A stretch of 64,000 nt of DNA. Origin: Gallionellales bacterium RIFCSPLOWO2_02_FULL_59_110. GTDB lineage: Bacteria; Pseudomonadota; Gammaproteobacteria; Burkholderiales; Gallionellaceae. A program made the translations under genes and the position numbers. The DNA is taken from positions 1-64,000 of the forward strand of contig MGXA01000091.1 of NCBI GenBank assembly GCA_001801215.1, given 5' to 3'. The notes beneath the pieces are model-generated. The model saw only the letters and a list, made by a program, of their open reading frames with translations, was not told the DNA's origin and made no database searches. This document shows positions 13,677 through 24,178 of this stretch, piece by piece (within the stretch, counting starts at the first letter, position 1; the number at the start of each line of letters is the position of its first letter).

Positions 13677-15011
13677 ATGACCAAAAAACTCTATATCAAA
13701 ACTTATGGCTGCCAGATGAACGAGTACGACTCGGAAAAGATGGCTGATGTGCTGCGCGCCTGCGATGGCATGGAGCAGACCAATAAGCCGGAAGAGGCCG
13801 ATGTGATCCTGTTCAATACCTGCTCGATCCGCGAAAAGGCCGAAGAAAAAGTGTTTTCCGACCTGGGGCGGGTACGCCCGCTCAAACTGTCCAAACCGGG
13901 TTTGCTGATCGGCGTAGGAGGGTGCGTGGCTAGCCTGGAAGGTGAGGCGATCGCGAAGCGCGCGCCATACGTGGATGTGGTATTCGGCCCGCAGACCCTG
14001 CACCGCCTGCCGCAGTTGCTGCAGGCATGCCGGGATACCGGCCTTGCGCAGGTGGACATCAGCTTCCCCGAGATCGAAAAATTCGATCATCTGCCGGCAT
14101 CGCAAACTGCTTCGGGAATGGCTTTCGTGTCGATCATGGAAGGGTGCAGCAAATACTGCACTTATTGCGTGGTGCCCTATACGCGCGGCGAGGAAGTGTC
14201 GCGCCCGCTGGCCGACGTGCTGCGCGACGTGCGTGAACTGCTCGGGCAAGGCGTGAAGGAAATCACCCTGCTCGGCCAGAACGTGAATGCCTATTGCGGC
14301 GCAACCGGGGATGGCGACACGGCGGATTTCGCCTTCCTGCTGCAAGCCGTCGCCGCGTTCGACGAAGTGGAGCGGCTGCGCTACACCACTTCGCACCCGA
14401 AGGAAATGACGCAACGCCTGATCGATGTGTATGCGACCACACCCAAGCTGGTCAGCCATCTGCATCTCCCGGTGCAATCCGGCTCGGACCGCATCCTCGC
14501 GGCGATGAAACGCGGCTACACCACACTGGAATACAAGTCCATCGTGCGCCGGTTGCGCGCGATGCGTCCCGATATCTGCATCACCTCGGATTTCATTGTT
14601 GGCTTCCCCGGCGAGACCGAGCGGGATTTTGGGGCCACCATGCAGTTGATCGACGATGTCGGCTTCGAAGCATGCTTCAGTTATGTGTATAGCCCGCGCC
14701 CCGGCACGCCTGCCGCCGAATTGCCTGACGACACACCGGCGGAGGTGAAATCGGCGCGCCTGGCGCGTTTGCAGACGCATATCGACGAATTGGAGCAGCG
14801 CGCCAATCAGGCCATGCTCGGCACGGTGCAGCACGTGCTGGTGGAAGATGTGTCGAAAAAGAATGCGCAAGAACTTGCAGGACGCACCGGCAACAACCGT
14901 GTGGTGAACTTCTGCGGCACGCCGGATATGATCGGGCGCTTTGCCGAAGTGAAAATCACCCGAGTGGTGCGGCATACCCTGCGCGGCGAGTTAATATCCA
15001 AAACATCTTGA
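13677..15011 (+). CDS. miaB: tRNA-2-methylthio-N6-dimethylallyladenosine synthase MiaB
   Basis: [19 protein letters not shown], radical [16 protein letters not shown]-terminus. Confidence 0.95.
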   Translation: MTKKLYIKTYGCQMNEYDSEKMADVLRACDGMEQTNKPEEADVILFNTCSIREKAEEKVFSDLGRVRPLKLSKPGLLIGVGGCVASLEGEAIAKRAPYVDVVFGPQTLHRLPQLLQACRDTGLAQVDISFPEIEKFDHLPASQTASGMAFVSIMEGCSKYCTYCVVPYTRGEEVSRPLADVLRDVRELLGQGVKEITLLGQNVNAYCGATGDGDTADFAFLLQAVAAFDEVERLRYTTSHPKEMTQRLIDVYATTPKLVSHLHLPVQSGSDRILAAMKRGYTTLEYKSIVRRLRAMRPDICITSDFIVGFPGETERDFGATMQLIDDVGFEACFSYVYSPRPGTPAAELPDDTPAEVKSARLARLQTHIDELEQRANQAMLGTVQHVLVEDVSKKNAQELAGRTGNNRVVNFCGTPDMIGRFAEVKITRVVRHTLRGELISKTS

Positions 15012-15973
15012 ATCGGGAAACTCAAACTCTGCAATTCGCGCTGGAACCGGTGGATAACCAGCGGTTGTCCAACCTGTGTGGCGCGCTGGACGAGAACCTG
15101 CGCCAGATAGAAACCGCGCTGGAAGTCAGCATCGCGCGGCGCGGCGAACATTTCAACGTGCGGGGCGCGCAGGCCGAACTGGCACGCCAGGTGTTGCAGG
15201 ATTTCTACCTCGAGGCCAGGCACGACATCACGCTGGAGCGCCTGCAACTCGGCCTGATCGAGGCGATGAAATGGCGCCATGAGCCGCAGCCGGGCAGCGA
15301 TTTCGTGCCGCTGCTGATGACGCGCAAGGCCGAGATACGCGGGCGCACGCCGCGCCAGAACAGCTACCTGCAGGCCGTCCAGGAGCACGACATCACCTTC
15401 GGCGTCGGCCCCGCCGGCACCGGCAAAACCTATCTTGCCGTGGCCTGCGCGGTGGATGCGCTGCAACGCGAGACGGTGCGCCGCCTGGTGCTGGTGCGCC
15501 CGGCAGTGGAGGCCGGCGAGAAGCTCGGCTTCCTGCCCGGCGACTTGGCGCAGAAAGTCGATCCCTATCTGCGCCCTTTGTACGATGCGCTGTACGACCT
15601 GATGGGGCTAGAGAAGGTCACTCGCGCCTTCGAGCGCGGCGCAATCGAAATCGCACCGCTCGCCTACATGCGCGGGCGCACGCTTAACCACTCCTTCATC
15701 ATTCTCGACGAGGCGCAGAACACCACGCCGGAGCAGATGAAGATGTTCCTCACGCGCATCGGCTTCGGCAGCAAGGCCGTCATTACCGGCGACGTCACGC
15801 AGATCGACCTGGCGCGCGGCCAGAAAAGCGGTCTGATCGAGGCGCGCAACATATTGAAAGAGGTACGCGGCATCGCCTTCAGCGACTTCCTCGCCGAAGA
15901 CGTGGTGCGCCACCCGCTGGTGCAGAAAATCGTCGCGGCCTATGAAGATTATGAACAGCAAAAGAACGCCTGA
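15008..15973 (+). CDS. phoH: PhoH-like ATPase (YbeZ)
   Basis: [41 protein letters not shown]. Confidence 0.95.
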   Translation: MNRETQTLQFALEPVDNQRLSNLCGALDENLRQIETALEVSIARRGEHFNVRGAQAELARQVLQDFYLEARHDITLERLQLGLIEAMKWRHEPQPGSDFVPLLMTRKAEIRGRTPRQNSYLQAVQEHDITFGVGPAGTGKTYLAVACAVDALQRETVRRLVLVRPAVEAGEKLGFLPGDLAQKVDPYLRPLYDALYDLMGLEKVTRAFERGAIEIAPLAYMRGRTLNHSFIILDEAQNTTPEQMKMFLTRIGFGSKAVITGDVTQIDLARGQKSGLIEARNILKEVRGIAFSDFLAEDVVRHPLVQKIVAAYEDYEQQKNA

Positions 15974-16424
15974 ATTTTCACCGCCCAAACTTTCTTTGGC
16001 CGTGCAATATGCCAGCACCGCGCAGCGCCTGCCGGCGCGCCCGCAGTGGCGGCGCTGGGTCAAAGCGGCATTGCAGCGCGACGTGCGCATGACGTTGCGC
16101 ATCGTCGACGAGGCTGAGGGACGCGAACTTAACAAGAAATATCGCGGCAAGGACTACGCGACCAATGTGCTGACTTTCGTCTACGACGACGCCGGCATTC
16201 TTTACGGCGATGTGGTGATCTGCGCTCCGGTGGTGGAGCGCGAAGCGCGCGAACAGCACAAGGATTTGCTTGCCCACTATGCGCACTTGGCCATTCACGC
16301 CGCGCTGCATTTGCAGGGCTGCGACCACGATAACGCGGCCGATGCTGCCGCCATGGAAGCGAGCGAGACTGCAATTATGACGAAATTAGGGTATGCTGAT
16401 CCCTACCGAGTTGTAAATCCGTAA
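15942..16424 (+). CDS. ybeY: Endoribonuclease YbeY
   Basis: LNKKYRGKDYATNVLTF, HLAIHAALHLQGCDHD. Confidence 0.93.
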   Translation: MKIMNSKRTPEFSPPKLSLAVQYASTAQRLPARPQWRRWVKAALQRDVRMTLRIVDEAEGRELNKKYRGKDYATNVLTFVYDDAGILYGDVVICAPVVEREAREQHKDLLAHYAHLAIHAALHLQGCDHDNAADAAAMEASETAIMTKLGYADPYRVVNP

Positions 16425-16432
16425 CTGACAAG

Positions 16433-17290
16433 ATGGACGAACCCGAAAGTAACAAACCCAGCCTGCTCGAACGGCTTTCCACGATGCTGCTGCGCGAGCC
16501 GGAAGACCGCGAGCAATTGATTCAACTGCTGCACTCTGCCTACGAGCGCAACCTGCTGGATTCCGATGCGCTGTCGATGATGGAAGGCGTGCTGCAGGTC
16601 TCCGAACGGCAGGTGCGCGAAATCATGATTCCACGCGCGCAAATGGATGTCATCGACATCAGCGAACCCCCGGAAAAGTTCATTCCTTTTGTCATCGAAA
16701 CCGCGCACTCGCGCTTCCCCGTAACCGACGGTGATAAGGACAACATCATCGGCATCCTGCTCGCGAAAGACCTGCTGCGTTATTACGCGGGCGAGGAATT
16801 CGACGTGCGCGACATGCTGCGCCCGGCGGTGTTCGTGCCGGAAGCCAAGCGGTTAAATGTGCTGCTGCGCGACTTCCGCAGCAACCGCAACCACATTGCG
16901 CTGGTGGCCGACGAGTATGGCGGTGTGTCCGGCATGGTGACGATCGAGGACGTGCTGGAGCAGATCGTCGGCGACATCGAGGATGAGTATGATTTCGACG
17001 AGGATGAGGACAACATCATTTCCGATGGCAAAGCAAAGTGGCGCGTGAAAGCCGATACCGAAATCGCCGGCTTCAACGAGGCGCTCGGCACGGAATTCAG
17101 CGACGAGGAATGCGACACCGTGGGCGGGCTGGTACTTAAGAATGCCGGCCAGCTCCCCAAGCGCGGCGACCGCATCCGGATTGGCGAGCTAACTTTCACC
17201 GTGTTGCGCGCCGACAGCCGCAGGCTTTATTCGCTGCTGGTGGAGCGAAAAAAACCTGCCGCAGAAACGTTCAGCTCGGAAAACGGCTAA
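16433..17290 (+). CDS. corC: CorC-like CBS-domain / CorC_HlyC protein
   Basis: Paired CBS domains, VREIMIPRAQMDVID, follows ybeY. Confidence 0.9.
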   Translation: MDEPESNKPSLLERLSTMLLREPEDREQLIQLLHSAYERNLLDSDALSMMEGVLQVSERQVREIMIPRAQMDVIDISEPPEKFIPFVIETAHSRFPVTDGDKDNIIGILLAKDLLRYYAGEEFDVRDMLRPAVFVPEAKRLNVLLRDFRSNRNHIALVADEYGGVSGMVTIEDVLEQIVGDIEDEYDFDEDEDNIISDGKAKWRVKADTEIAGFNEALGTEFSDEECDTVGGLVLKNAGQLPKRGDRIRIGELTFTVLRADSRRLYSLLVERKKPAAETFSSENG

Positions 17291-17457
17291 TCTCAAGCGT
17301 ATATCAGATTCCGCTCATATATCGGAAGTTGAACAATCGGTTAAAAAATAACGTTCGGCATATTGTTTTTCCCCCGCGCCTCTGGGATATTCGCACATCC
17401 TGAAAATCCGGCTGCCGCATGGCTTATCCGGATTCAGTCCCGATCGGAGTAGCCTGC

Positions 17458-18651
17458 ATGTTTGACGAACTGGATCGCGAAGTTTTTGCCGCCGGCGAGC
17501 TGATATTCGAAGCCGGCGATGCCGGCGACTGCGCCTATCTCATCGAGGCGGGCTCTGTCGAAATCTTCATTCCTGATCAGGGCGCAGAGCGCAAGGTCAG
17601 TTCGATGGCCAAGGGCGAGATGTTTGGCGAGATTGCGCTGATCGACCATCAGCCGCGCACCGCCACGGTCAGGGCTGCCGAGAAAACTGTGCTCGTTCCG
17701 GTCAGGCGGAAACTGCTGGATGGGTTGCTGGAAAAAAGCGACCCGATCCTGCGCCATCTGTTGCTGGTTATTCTGGAGCGCTTCCGCAGCAAGCAGGGCG
17801 GTGCTGCAAAACCGGCCCCGGAAACGGAAGATTCGCTGGCGCAAACCGCCAATCGCAGCAACCTGAAAGGCACGGCCACGCAAAACCTGTCGCTTGCCCA
17901 TGGGATCACACGCGCTCTGGCGCGCGACGAATTCGAGCTTTACTACCAGCCGATCTGCAATCTGGCGGATGGCAATATTGCCGGATTTGAGGCATTGATC
18001 CGCTGGCACCACCCCACGGACGGCGTGATTCAGCCCATGGATTTTCTCTGGCTAGCCGAACAAACCGGCCTGATACGCGAACTCGGGCTTTGGACGATTG
18101 AACGCGCCTGCCGCGACTGGCCGGTACTGAGGCAATACTCCGACTTCAGGTTACCTTTTGTCAGCGTTAACCTGTCGCCAAACCAGTTGACCTGCGAATC
18201 GCTGGTAGACGATGTCAAGGCGATCATCGCGCGCCACAATATGCTGCCGACAGAGTTGAAACTGGAGCTCACCGAGACGGTCATGGTCGAACACCCCGAC
18301 ATGGCGCTGCGAATACTGGACAGGCTGATCGAACTGGGCAGCAGTCTTGCGCTGGACGATTACGGCACCGGGCACTCCGGATTGAATCACCTACAGCGTT
18401 ACCCGATCGGCACGCTGAAAATCGATCGCGCTTTCATCGAGCCCATGATGAATTCGGCACAGAGCCTTGAAATTGTGCGCTCTTCAATCGACCTGGCACA
18501 CTCGCTGGGCATGAATGTGGTTGCCGAGGGGGTGGAAACCGGATTGACGCGCAAAAAATTGCTGCAACTGGGCTGCGATTTTGGGCAGGGCTGGCATTTC
18601 GGCAAGCCCGCCGCATTGCGGGATCTGGCGGCCATTTATCTGAAAATTTAA
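17458..18651 (+). CDS. Cyclic-nucleotide-binding domain fused to EAL phosphodiesterase domain
   Basis: CAP_ED N-terminus (GEMFGEIALIDHQPRTATV) and EAL motifs FEALIRWHHP, LDDYGTGHSGLNHL, VVAEGVET. Confidence 0.9.
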   Translation: MFDELDREVFAAGELIFEAGDAGDCAYLIEAGSVEIFIPDQGAERKVSSMAKGEMFGEIALIDHQPRTATVRAAEKTVLVPVRRKLLDGLLEKSDPILRHLLLVILERFRSKQGGAAKPAPETEDSLAQTANRSNLKGTATQNLSLAHGITRALARDEFELYYQPICNLADGNIAGFEALIRWHHPTDGVIQPMDFLWLAEQTGLIRELGLWTIERACRDWPVLRQYSDFRLPFVSVNLSPNQLTCESLVDDVKAIIARHNMLPTELKLELTETVMVEHPDMALRILDRLIELGSSLALDDYGTGHSGLNHLQRYPIGTLKIDRAFIEPMMNSAQSLEIVRSSIDLAHSLGMNVVAEGVETGLTRKKLLQLGCDFGQGWHFGKPAALRDLAAIYLKI

Positions 18652-18667
18652 CTAGAAAATGCAGTTG

Positions 18668-18794
18668 TCCGCAGATTACACAGATTTTCGCAGATTAAAC
18701 AAAAAGTAGCTTTAGCATGCTGATCCACCTTTTGGGTGATGCGATATTTGCCAACAACCCTCTGAAAATCTGCGCTAATCTGCGAAACCTGCGG
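18668..18794. repeat. Imperfect inverted repeat of ATCTGCG/CGCAGAT-type motifs
   Basis: Left arm tccgcagattacacagattttcgcagatta, right arm aaaatctgcgctaatctgcgaaacctgcgga. Confidence 0.7.
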
Positions 18795-18832
18795 ATTGGA
18801 CTAAGGTTTTTAGGTTTAATACTGCCAGGTAT

Positions 18833-19564
18833 TCAGAACTGCTCGCCCTCGCCCAGATAGCGCCACTGCCCGACCGGCAGATTCCCCAGCTTCACCCTGC
18901 CGATGCGGATACGCTTCAACCCTGTCACCTTCAGCCCGACCAGCTCGCACATGCGGCGGATCTGGCGTTTCTTGCCTTCGCGCAGCACGAAGCGCAACTG
19001 GTCTTCGTTCTGCCAGTTCACCTTGGCCAGCTTGAGATATTCGCCGTCCAGCTTCAGCCCTTGATTGAGCAGCGCCAGCCCGCTGTCATCGATTTTCCCC
19101 TGCACGCGCACCAGATATTCCTTGTCCACTTTGGAGTCCTCGCCGATCAGTTGTTTGGCGATGCGGCCATCCTGAGTGAACACCAGCAGACCCTGCGAGT
19201 CGATATCCAGACGACCAGCCGGAGCGAGCCCGAGCAACTGGCTGCGGTGAAAGCGCAGCGGCGACGGGTCTTCTTCCCAGCGCGTCGCGGCATCCAGCAG
19301 GGCGATGGCCGGTTTGTGATTGTGCTCGGCCTGCCCAGACACATAGCCGACCGGCTTGTTGAACAGTATCGTCACGCGCTGTTGCTGCGAATTCTGTGCC
19401 GCGCGGCGCAGGACAATCTGCTGGCCAGGATAGACCTTGCTGCCCAGCTCGCTGACGATTTCGCCATCGACTTCCACCCAGCCTTTTTCGATGTAGCCAT
19501 CCGCTTCGCGGCGCGAGCACAGTCCGAGTTCGGCCATGCGTTTTGAAAGACGGATTTTTTCCAT
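18833..19564 (-). CDS. RsuA/RluB/RluF-family rRNA pseudouridine synthase
   Basis: S4 domain RLSKRMAELGLCSRREAD, PAGRLDIDSQGLLVFTQDG. Confidence 0.9.
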   Translation of the reverse strand: MEKIRLSKRMAELGLCSRREADGYIEKGWVEVDGEIVSELGSKVYPGQQIVLRRAAQNSQQQRVTILFNKPVGYVSGQAEHNHKPAIALLDAATRWEEDPSPLRFHRSQLLGLAPAGRLDIDSQGLLVFTQDGRIAKQLIGEDSKVDKEYLVRVQGKIDDSGLALLNQGLKLDGEYLKLAKVNWQNEDQLRFVLREGKKRQIRRMCELVGLKVTGLKRIRIGRVKLGNLPVGQWRYLGEGEQF

Positions 19565-19670
19565 GGTGAGAGGGCACGAAGATCGGTTTGAACGGAGCGC
19601 GATTTAATCACAAATGCCGTATCTGAAGGAATCGGTTATTCTTCGCGCATTTTCCTTACCGGATAGCCTG

Positions 19671-21299
19671 ATGCCAAACACCCGAAAATCCCTGCTTGCC
19701 GCGTTTGTTGCGGGCTTGGCGTGCGTGTCCGGTTTCGCGCCGTTCGGCGTGTTTATCGTTCCGGTGCTGGCCCTCGCCGTGCTGTTCGTGTTATGGAGCC
19801 GTGCCGATAACCCGCGTGCGGCGGGATGGCTGGGTTTTGCGTTCGGCTTGGGGCTGTTCGGTGTCGGCATCGGCTGGATCTATGTGGCGCTGCACGACTA
19901 CGGCAATATGCCGCTACTGCTGGCGCTACCGGCCACGCTGCTGTTCGCGGCATTCCTCGCCTTGTATCAGGCGCTGGCGGGCTATGCGCAGGTACGCCTT
20001 CCGGCATTGAGCGGCGCGGTGTTCGGCAGCCCGGAACAGGGGGGCCGTCTGCTCCGGAAAACCGCACCCGGTATTCCCGTAGCGGTGTCGCTGTGCGTGC
20101 TGATGCCGGCAGTGTGGGTGCTGGCCGAGTGGCTGCGCGGCACGCTCTTTACCGGCTTCCCGTGGCTGACTCTGGGTTATGCGCACAGCGATAGCCCGTT
20201 GGCAGGCTACGCGCCGTTGCTGGGCGTGTATGGCGTATCGCTGGCTGCGGCGGTGAGCGCGGGCTTGCTTGCGCTATTGTGGCGCGAGCGCTGGAACCGG
20301 CGCGGGCGGATCGCTTGCGCTGTGCTTGCCGCGCTTTGGCTCGGCGGCGCGGCGGCGCGCAGCATCGCCTGGACGCAGACGCACGGCGAGCCGTTCAGCG
20401 TGGCGCTGGTGCAGGGCAATATCGCACAAAACCTCAAGTTCAAAAGGGATGCGCTGGCAGGCACGCTGGAAACCTACCGCCGCCTGACCCTGCAAAACCC
20501 GGCGCGCCTCACCGTGCTGCCCGAAACCGCACTGCCGCTGCAACGCCAGGCTGTGCCGCAGAGCCTGGTCGAACAGCTGCGCAGCCACGCTAGGACAAAC
20601 GGCGGCGATATCCTAATCGGCTCCTTCGAACGCGACAACGGCAGCTATTACAACGGCGTATTCACGCTCGGTTCGGCGGATGAGCAGCGCTACCGCAAGC
20701 AGCATCTGGTGCCGTTCGGCGAATTCATCCCGCTGCGCCCGCTGCTCGGCTGGCTCATCAACGGCGTGCTCGACATCCCGATGGGCGACCTGGCGCGCGG
20801 CGATAAATTGCAGGTACCGCTCGACGTTGCCGGCCAGCGCGTCGCGGCGAACATCTGCTATGAGGACGTGTTCGGCGAGGAAATCATCCGCGCGCTGCCG
20901 CAGGCCACGCTACTGGTGAATGTCACCAACGACGCCTGGTACGGCCGCTCCCACGCCGCGGCGCAGCACAACCAGATCGCGCAGTTGCGCGCGCTGGAAA
21001 CGGGCCGCATGATGCTGCGCGCCACAAACACCGGCGTAAGCTCCATCATCGGCAAGGACGGCAAGGTGTTGCAACAGCTGCCGCAACATACCGAGGGTGT
21101 GCTGCTGGGCATGGCGCAAGGCTATGCGGGTGCCACGCCCTATGTGCGCTGGGGTAATGCGGCCGTGCTGTTGCTGTTGCTTGCCATGCTGGCCTACGCG
21201 TGGCTGCGCCGTGAGCCTGCCCCCGAAGCGGAGCAGGTTGACAGTCGGCGCAACCGGCGCTCGCGCGGGAAAAGGCAGAAAGGGATCGGCGAGCCATGA
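19671..21299 (+). CDS. lnt: Apolipoprotein N-acyltransferase
   Basis: Multi-TM N-terminus plus CN-hydrolase domain (TVLPETALP, NICYEDVFGE). Confidence 0.95.
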   Translation: MPNTRKSLLAAFVAGLACVSGFAPFGVFIVPVLALAVLFVLWSRADNPRAAGWLGFAFGLGLFGVGIGWIYVALHDYGNMPLLLALPATLLFAAFLALYQALAGYAQVRLPALSGAVFGSPEQGGRLLRKTAPGIPVAVSLCVLMPAVWVLAEWLRGTLFTGFPWLTLGYAHSDSPLAGYAPLLGVYGVSLAAAVSAGLLALLWRERWNRRGRIACAVLAALWLGGAAARSIAWTQTHGEPFSVALVQGNIAQNLKFKRDALAGTLETYRRLTLQNPARLTVLPETALPLQRQAVPQSLVEQLRSHARTNGGDILIGSFERDNGSYYNGVFTLGSADEQRYRKQHLVPFGEFIPLRPLLGWLINGVLDIPMGDLARGDKLQVPLDVAGQRVAANICYEDVFGEEIIRALPQATLLVNVTNDAWYGRSHAAAQHNQIAQLRALETGRMMLRATNTGVSSIIGKDGKVLQQLPQHTEGVLLGMAQGYAGATPYVRWGNAAVLLLLLAMLAYAWLRREPAPEAEQVDSRRNRRSRGKRQKGIGEP

Positions 21300-21538
21300 G
21301 CTGGGTTTGCTACCTTCTGCGTTGCGCCGACGATACCTTGTATTGCGGCATCACCAACGACCCAGACAAGCGCCTCGCCGCGCATAACGCCGGAACGGCG
21401 TCAAAATACACCCGCACACGCACGCCGGTGCGGTTGGCGTGGAGCGAATCCTGCGCCGACCGATCCGCCGCATTGAAACGCGAAATGGAAATCAAGAATA
21501 TGTCGCGGGTGGAAAAACTGGTTTTGTGCGGCAAATAA
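21296..21538 (+). CDS. GIY-YIG nuclease-domain protein
   Basis: CYLLRCADDTLYCGITNDPDKRLAAHNAG. Confidence 0.9.
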   Translation: MSWVCYLLRCADDTLYCGITNDPDKRLAAHNAGTASKYTRTRTPVRLAWSESCADRSAALKREMEIKNMSRVEKLVLCGK

Positions 21539-21610
21539 AACCAGTCTATCGGATGACTGCCGGATAGCCCAAAATAACCGGGCACTAGCGAATTGAAGGC
21601 TAATTTTGAT

Positions 21611-21687
<77 letters not shown>

Positions 21688-21762
21688 TTTCCAACTTCTC
21701 CCCCTTATCGGGAGAGTGAACCGCCATCTCCTCCCCTGACAAGGGGAGGGCGGGAGGGGTTA

Positions 21763-22725
21763 CTAAAATTGCCGCGTAGCGGCAAAGTTTGCCAATTCTA
21801 GCAAACTTTGCTTGTATTTTGAACCGGCAAGCGCAGCGATGGCCGCGCATGCCGCCTCCGCTTCGCGCAAAGCCTGCTGGCGCGTGAAGTCCAGTGCGCC
21901 GGTGGCATGGATGATTTGCAGCACTTCGGCAAACTTTCCCACATCGCCCTGTTCGATCGCGCCGCGCACCACGGCGGCCTGTTCCGGCGTGCCGTGCTGC
22001 ATGGCATAGATCAGGGGCAGGGTGGGTTTGCCTTCGGCAAGGTCGTCGCCGAGGTGCTTGCCGGTCTGCGCTTCGTCGGCGGAATAGTCGAGCACATCGT
22101 CGATCAACTGGAACGCGGTGCCGAGGTGCATGCCGTATGTCGCCACGGCCTCTTCGTCGGCTGCGGAAGCATTGCCAAGAATCGCTCCCAGACGCATCGC
22201 CGCCTCGAACAGTTTGGCGGTCTTGCAATGAATCACGCGCATGTAGTTGGCGGCATCCACGTCCGCATCGTGGCAGTTCAGTAACTGTAACACTTCGCCC
22301 TCGGCGATGGTGTTGGTGGCGTCTGCCATGGTTTGCATCACGCGCATCTCGCCCACCTCCACCATCATCTGGAAGGCGCGCGAATACAGGAAATCGCCGA
22401 CTAGCACGCTGGCGGAATTACCGAATAGCGCATTGGCGGTCTCGCGTCCGCGACGCAAGGCGGATTCGTCCACCACGTCGTCGTGCAGCAGGGTGGCGGT
22501 ATGGATGAACTCCACCACCGCCGCGAGGTCGTGATGGCCCTTGCCACGGTAACCGAAAGCCTCGGCTGACAGCACCACCAATGCCGGGCGCAGCCTCTTG
22601 CCGCCGCTGTTGACGATGTATTCGCCGACCTGGTTGATCAGGAGCACTTCCGAGTACAGCCGGGTGCGTATCACCGAGTCTACGGCCAGCATGTCTGCCG
22701 CAATCAATTGCTTGAAGTTTTCCAA
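21763..22725 (-). CDS. ispB: Octaprenyl diphosphate synthase (polyprenyl synthetase)
   Basis: LLHDDVVDESALRRG, FQLIDDVLDY. Confidence 0.93.
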   Translation of the reverse strand: MENFKQLIAADMLAVDSVIRTRLYSEVLLINQVGEYIVNSGGKRLRPALVVLSAEAFGYRGKGHHDLAAVVEFIHTATLLHDDVVDESALRRGRETANALFGNSASVLVGDFLYSRAFQMMVEVGEMRVMQTMADATNTIAEGEVLQLLNCHDADVDAANYMRVIHCKTAKLFEAAMRLGAILGNASAADEEAVATYGMHLGTAFQLIDDVLDYSADEAQTGKHLGDDLAEGKPTLPLIYAMQHGTPEQAAVVRGAIEQGDVGKFAEVLQIIHATGALDFTRQQALREAEAACAAIAALAGSKYKQSLLELANFAATRQF

Positions 22726-22904
22726 TAATGCCTTCTATTCTGAATTGTCGTACCGCCGCGCTACGCGGCTGAAAAACTGGGCAGTCCCGACCAAGCGGGT
22801 ATTTTGAAAATTGCTCTATGCACTTGCCCGGCTGCAAATTATATTCACCGTAAAGCAGGCTAGCCATTAACAAACATCGCCACTGCTATTGAGACGCCTC
22901 CGTG

Positions 22905-24080
22905 TCACTGCCTTAATACAAAAGACCTTTCTCCGCTGTCCCCTTTTTTTACCCTGCATATAATGGGGTGTTTTACCGGCAGGTTTTCCTGGGTAAAACT
23001 TGTTTTCCCTGTCACGCCTATACAATCTTTCCGGTTGATTAATGCTTCCCTGACCTTGATGGGATCGGTCGAGCCTGCTTCCTTAATCGCTTCCGCAACC
23101 AGCATGAATGTATCATAAGACAAGGCGGCAAACCGGTCGGGATTGGCTTTTCCATAATCCTTTAAAAACTCTGCCATTTTGGATGACTTGCTGTCGGCAG
23201 AAAAGGTGGTATACAAGAGAGTTTCGTTTACCGCATCTCCGCCCTTCAGATACTCCTCCGAAAAAAGGTCTTCGCCACCGATGATGGGCAGGGTCAAGCC
23301 CGCTTTCTTCAACTCCTGGGCAAGCAATACAGCTTCGCTGGCATCCCCGGTAAAGATCACGCCATGCAAGGGATCGGGGCTTTTCTTTAGCGCACCGATA
23401 ACCGCCCCCAAGTTGCGGCTTCCTGTAAAGGTATCATAGGTATCGACTTCAACTTTTATCGCCCCGCGATTTTTGTCGAGCGCCCTCTTGAACATCGCGC
23501 TCAGGTCCAGGGAAAAATCATTGTTGGAAGCCGTTACCAATGCATAATTGACATACCCCAGTTCTGTAATCGCATATTTTATCAAGTCCTCCGTTGCAAT
23601 GTCGTCAGGGACGGCGGTGCGAAACACGAACGGGCCGCTGCCCTTGAGGTGCCTGCGTGACCCGACCGAGATGAATATTGTCTTGGACTCGTTGGCCAAA
23701 TGAAGCGGTGAAAAAGTCGAGGAGCCCGTAGGGGCAGCCAATATGGCGATAGCCTTCTTGCCGATCAGATCCTGCACGATCCTGTTGGTCGTCTCGATAT
23801 CGCTTTTATCGTCAAAGTGGAGCACCTTGATTTCTTTTCCATTTATCCCGCCCTGAGCATTGAAACGTTTGGCCGCCGCCAAAGCACCATCCACCACGCT
23901 GTTGCCGTATCTAGCTTCCTCGCCTGTTTCGGGCCCGACGATGCCTATGATCAAGGGTCTTTCTTCCGTTGCCATTTCTTCGGGCGCCTTTGCCGCCTTA
24001 TCCTGCGAGCAACCCACGAGTGTCATCAGCGCCATCGCCGCAAGAACCATGACACTCATTCCGTGGTGATATGTATTCAT
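22905..24080 (-). CDS. Periplasmic ligand-binding lipoprotein, Peripla_BP_6/LivJ-like
   Basis: Lipobox LVGC; IIGIVGPETGEEARYGNSVVDGALAAAKRFNAQGGINGKEI. Confidence 0.8.
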   Translation of the reverse strand: MNTYHHGMSVMVLAAMALMTLVGCSQDKAAKAPEEMATEERPLIIGIVGPETGEEARYGNSVVDGALAAAKRFNAQGGINGKEIKVLHFDDKSDIETTNRIVQDLIGKKAIAILAAPTGSSTFSPLHLANESKTIFISVGSRRHLKGSGPFVFRTAVPDDIATEDLIKYAITELGYVNYALVTASNNDFSLDLSAMFKRALDKNRGAIKVEVDTYDTFTGSRNLGAVIGALKKSPDPLHGVIFTGDASEAVLLAQELKKAGLTLPIIGGEDLFSEEYLKGGDAVNETLLYTTFSADSKSSKMAEFLKDYGKANPDRFAALSYDTFMLVAEAIKEAGSTDPIKVREALINRKDCIGVTGKTSFTQENLPVKHPIICRVKKGDSGERSFVLRQ

Positions 24081-24178
24081 GGTAGTTGGTCTCATTAAAG
24101 GAAGATTGATCTGCTTGTCGAGCCGCCCTTCCCCGGGCGGTGCTTTTCTGACAAACGTGTACGAAGCAGGAAGCCGGC

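Noticed and set aside
13356-14975. 539-aa minus-strand ORF opposite miaB
   Set aside because: Complementary-strand shadow of miaB; no family motifs.
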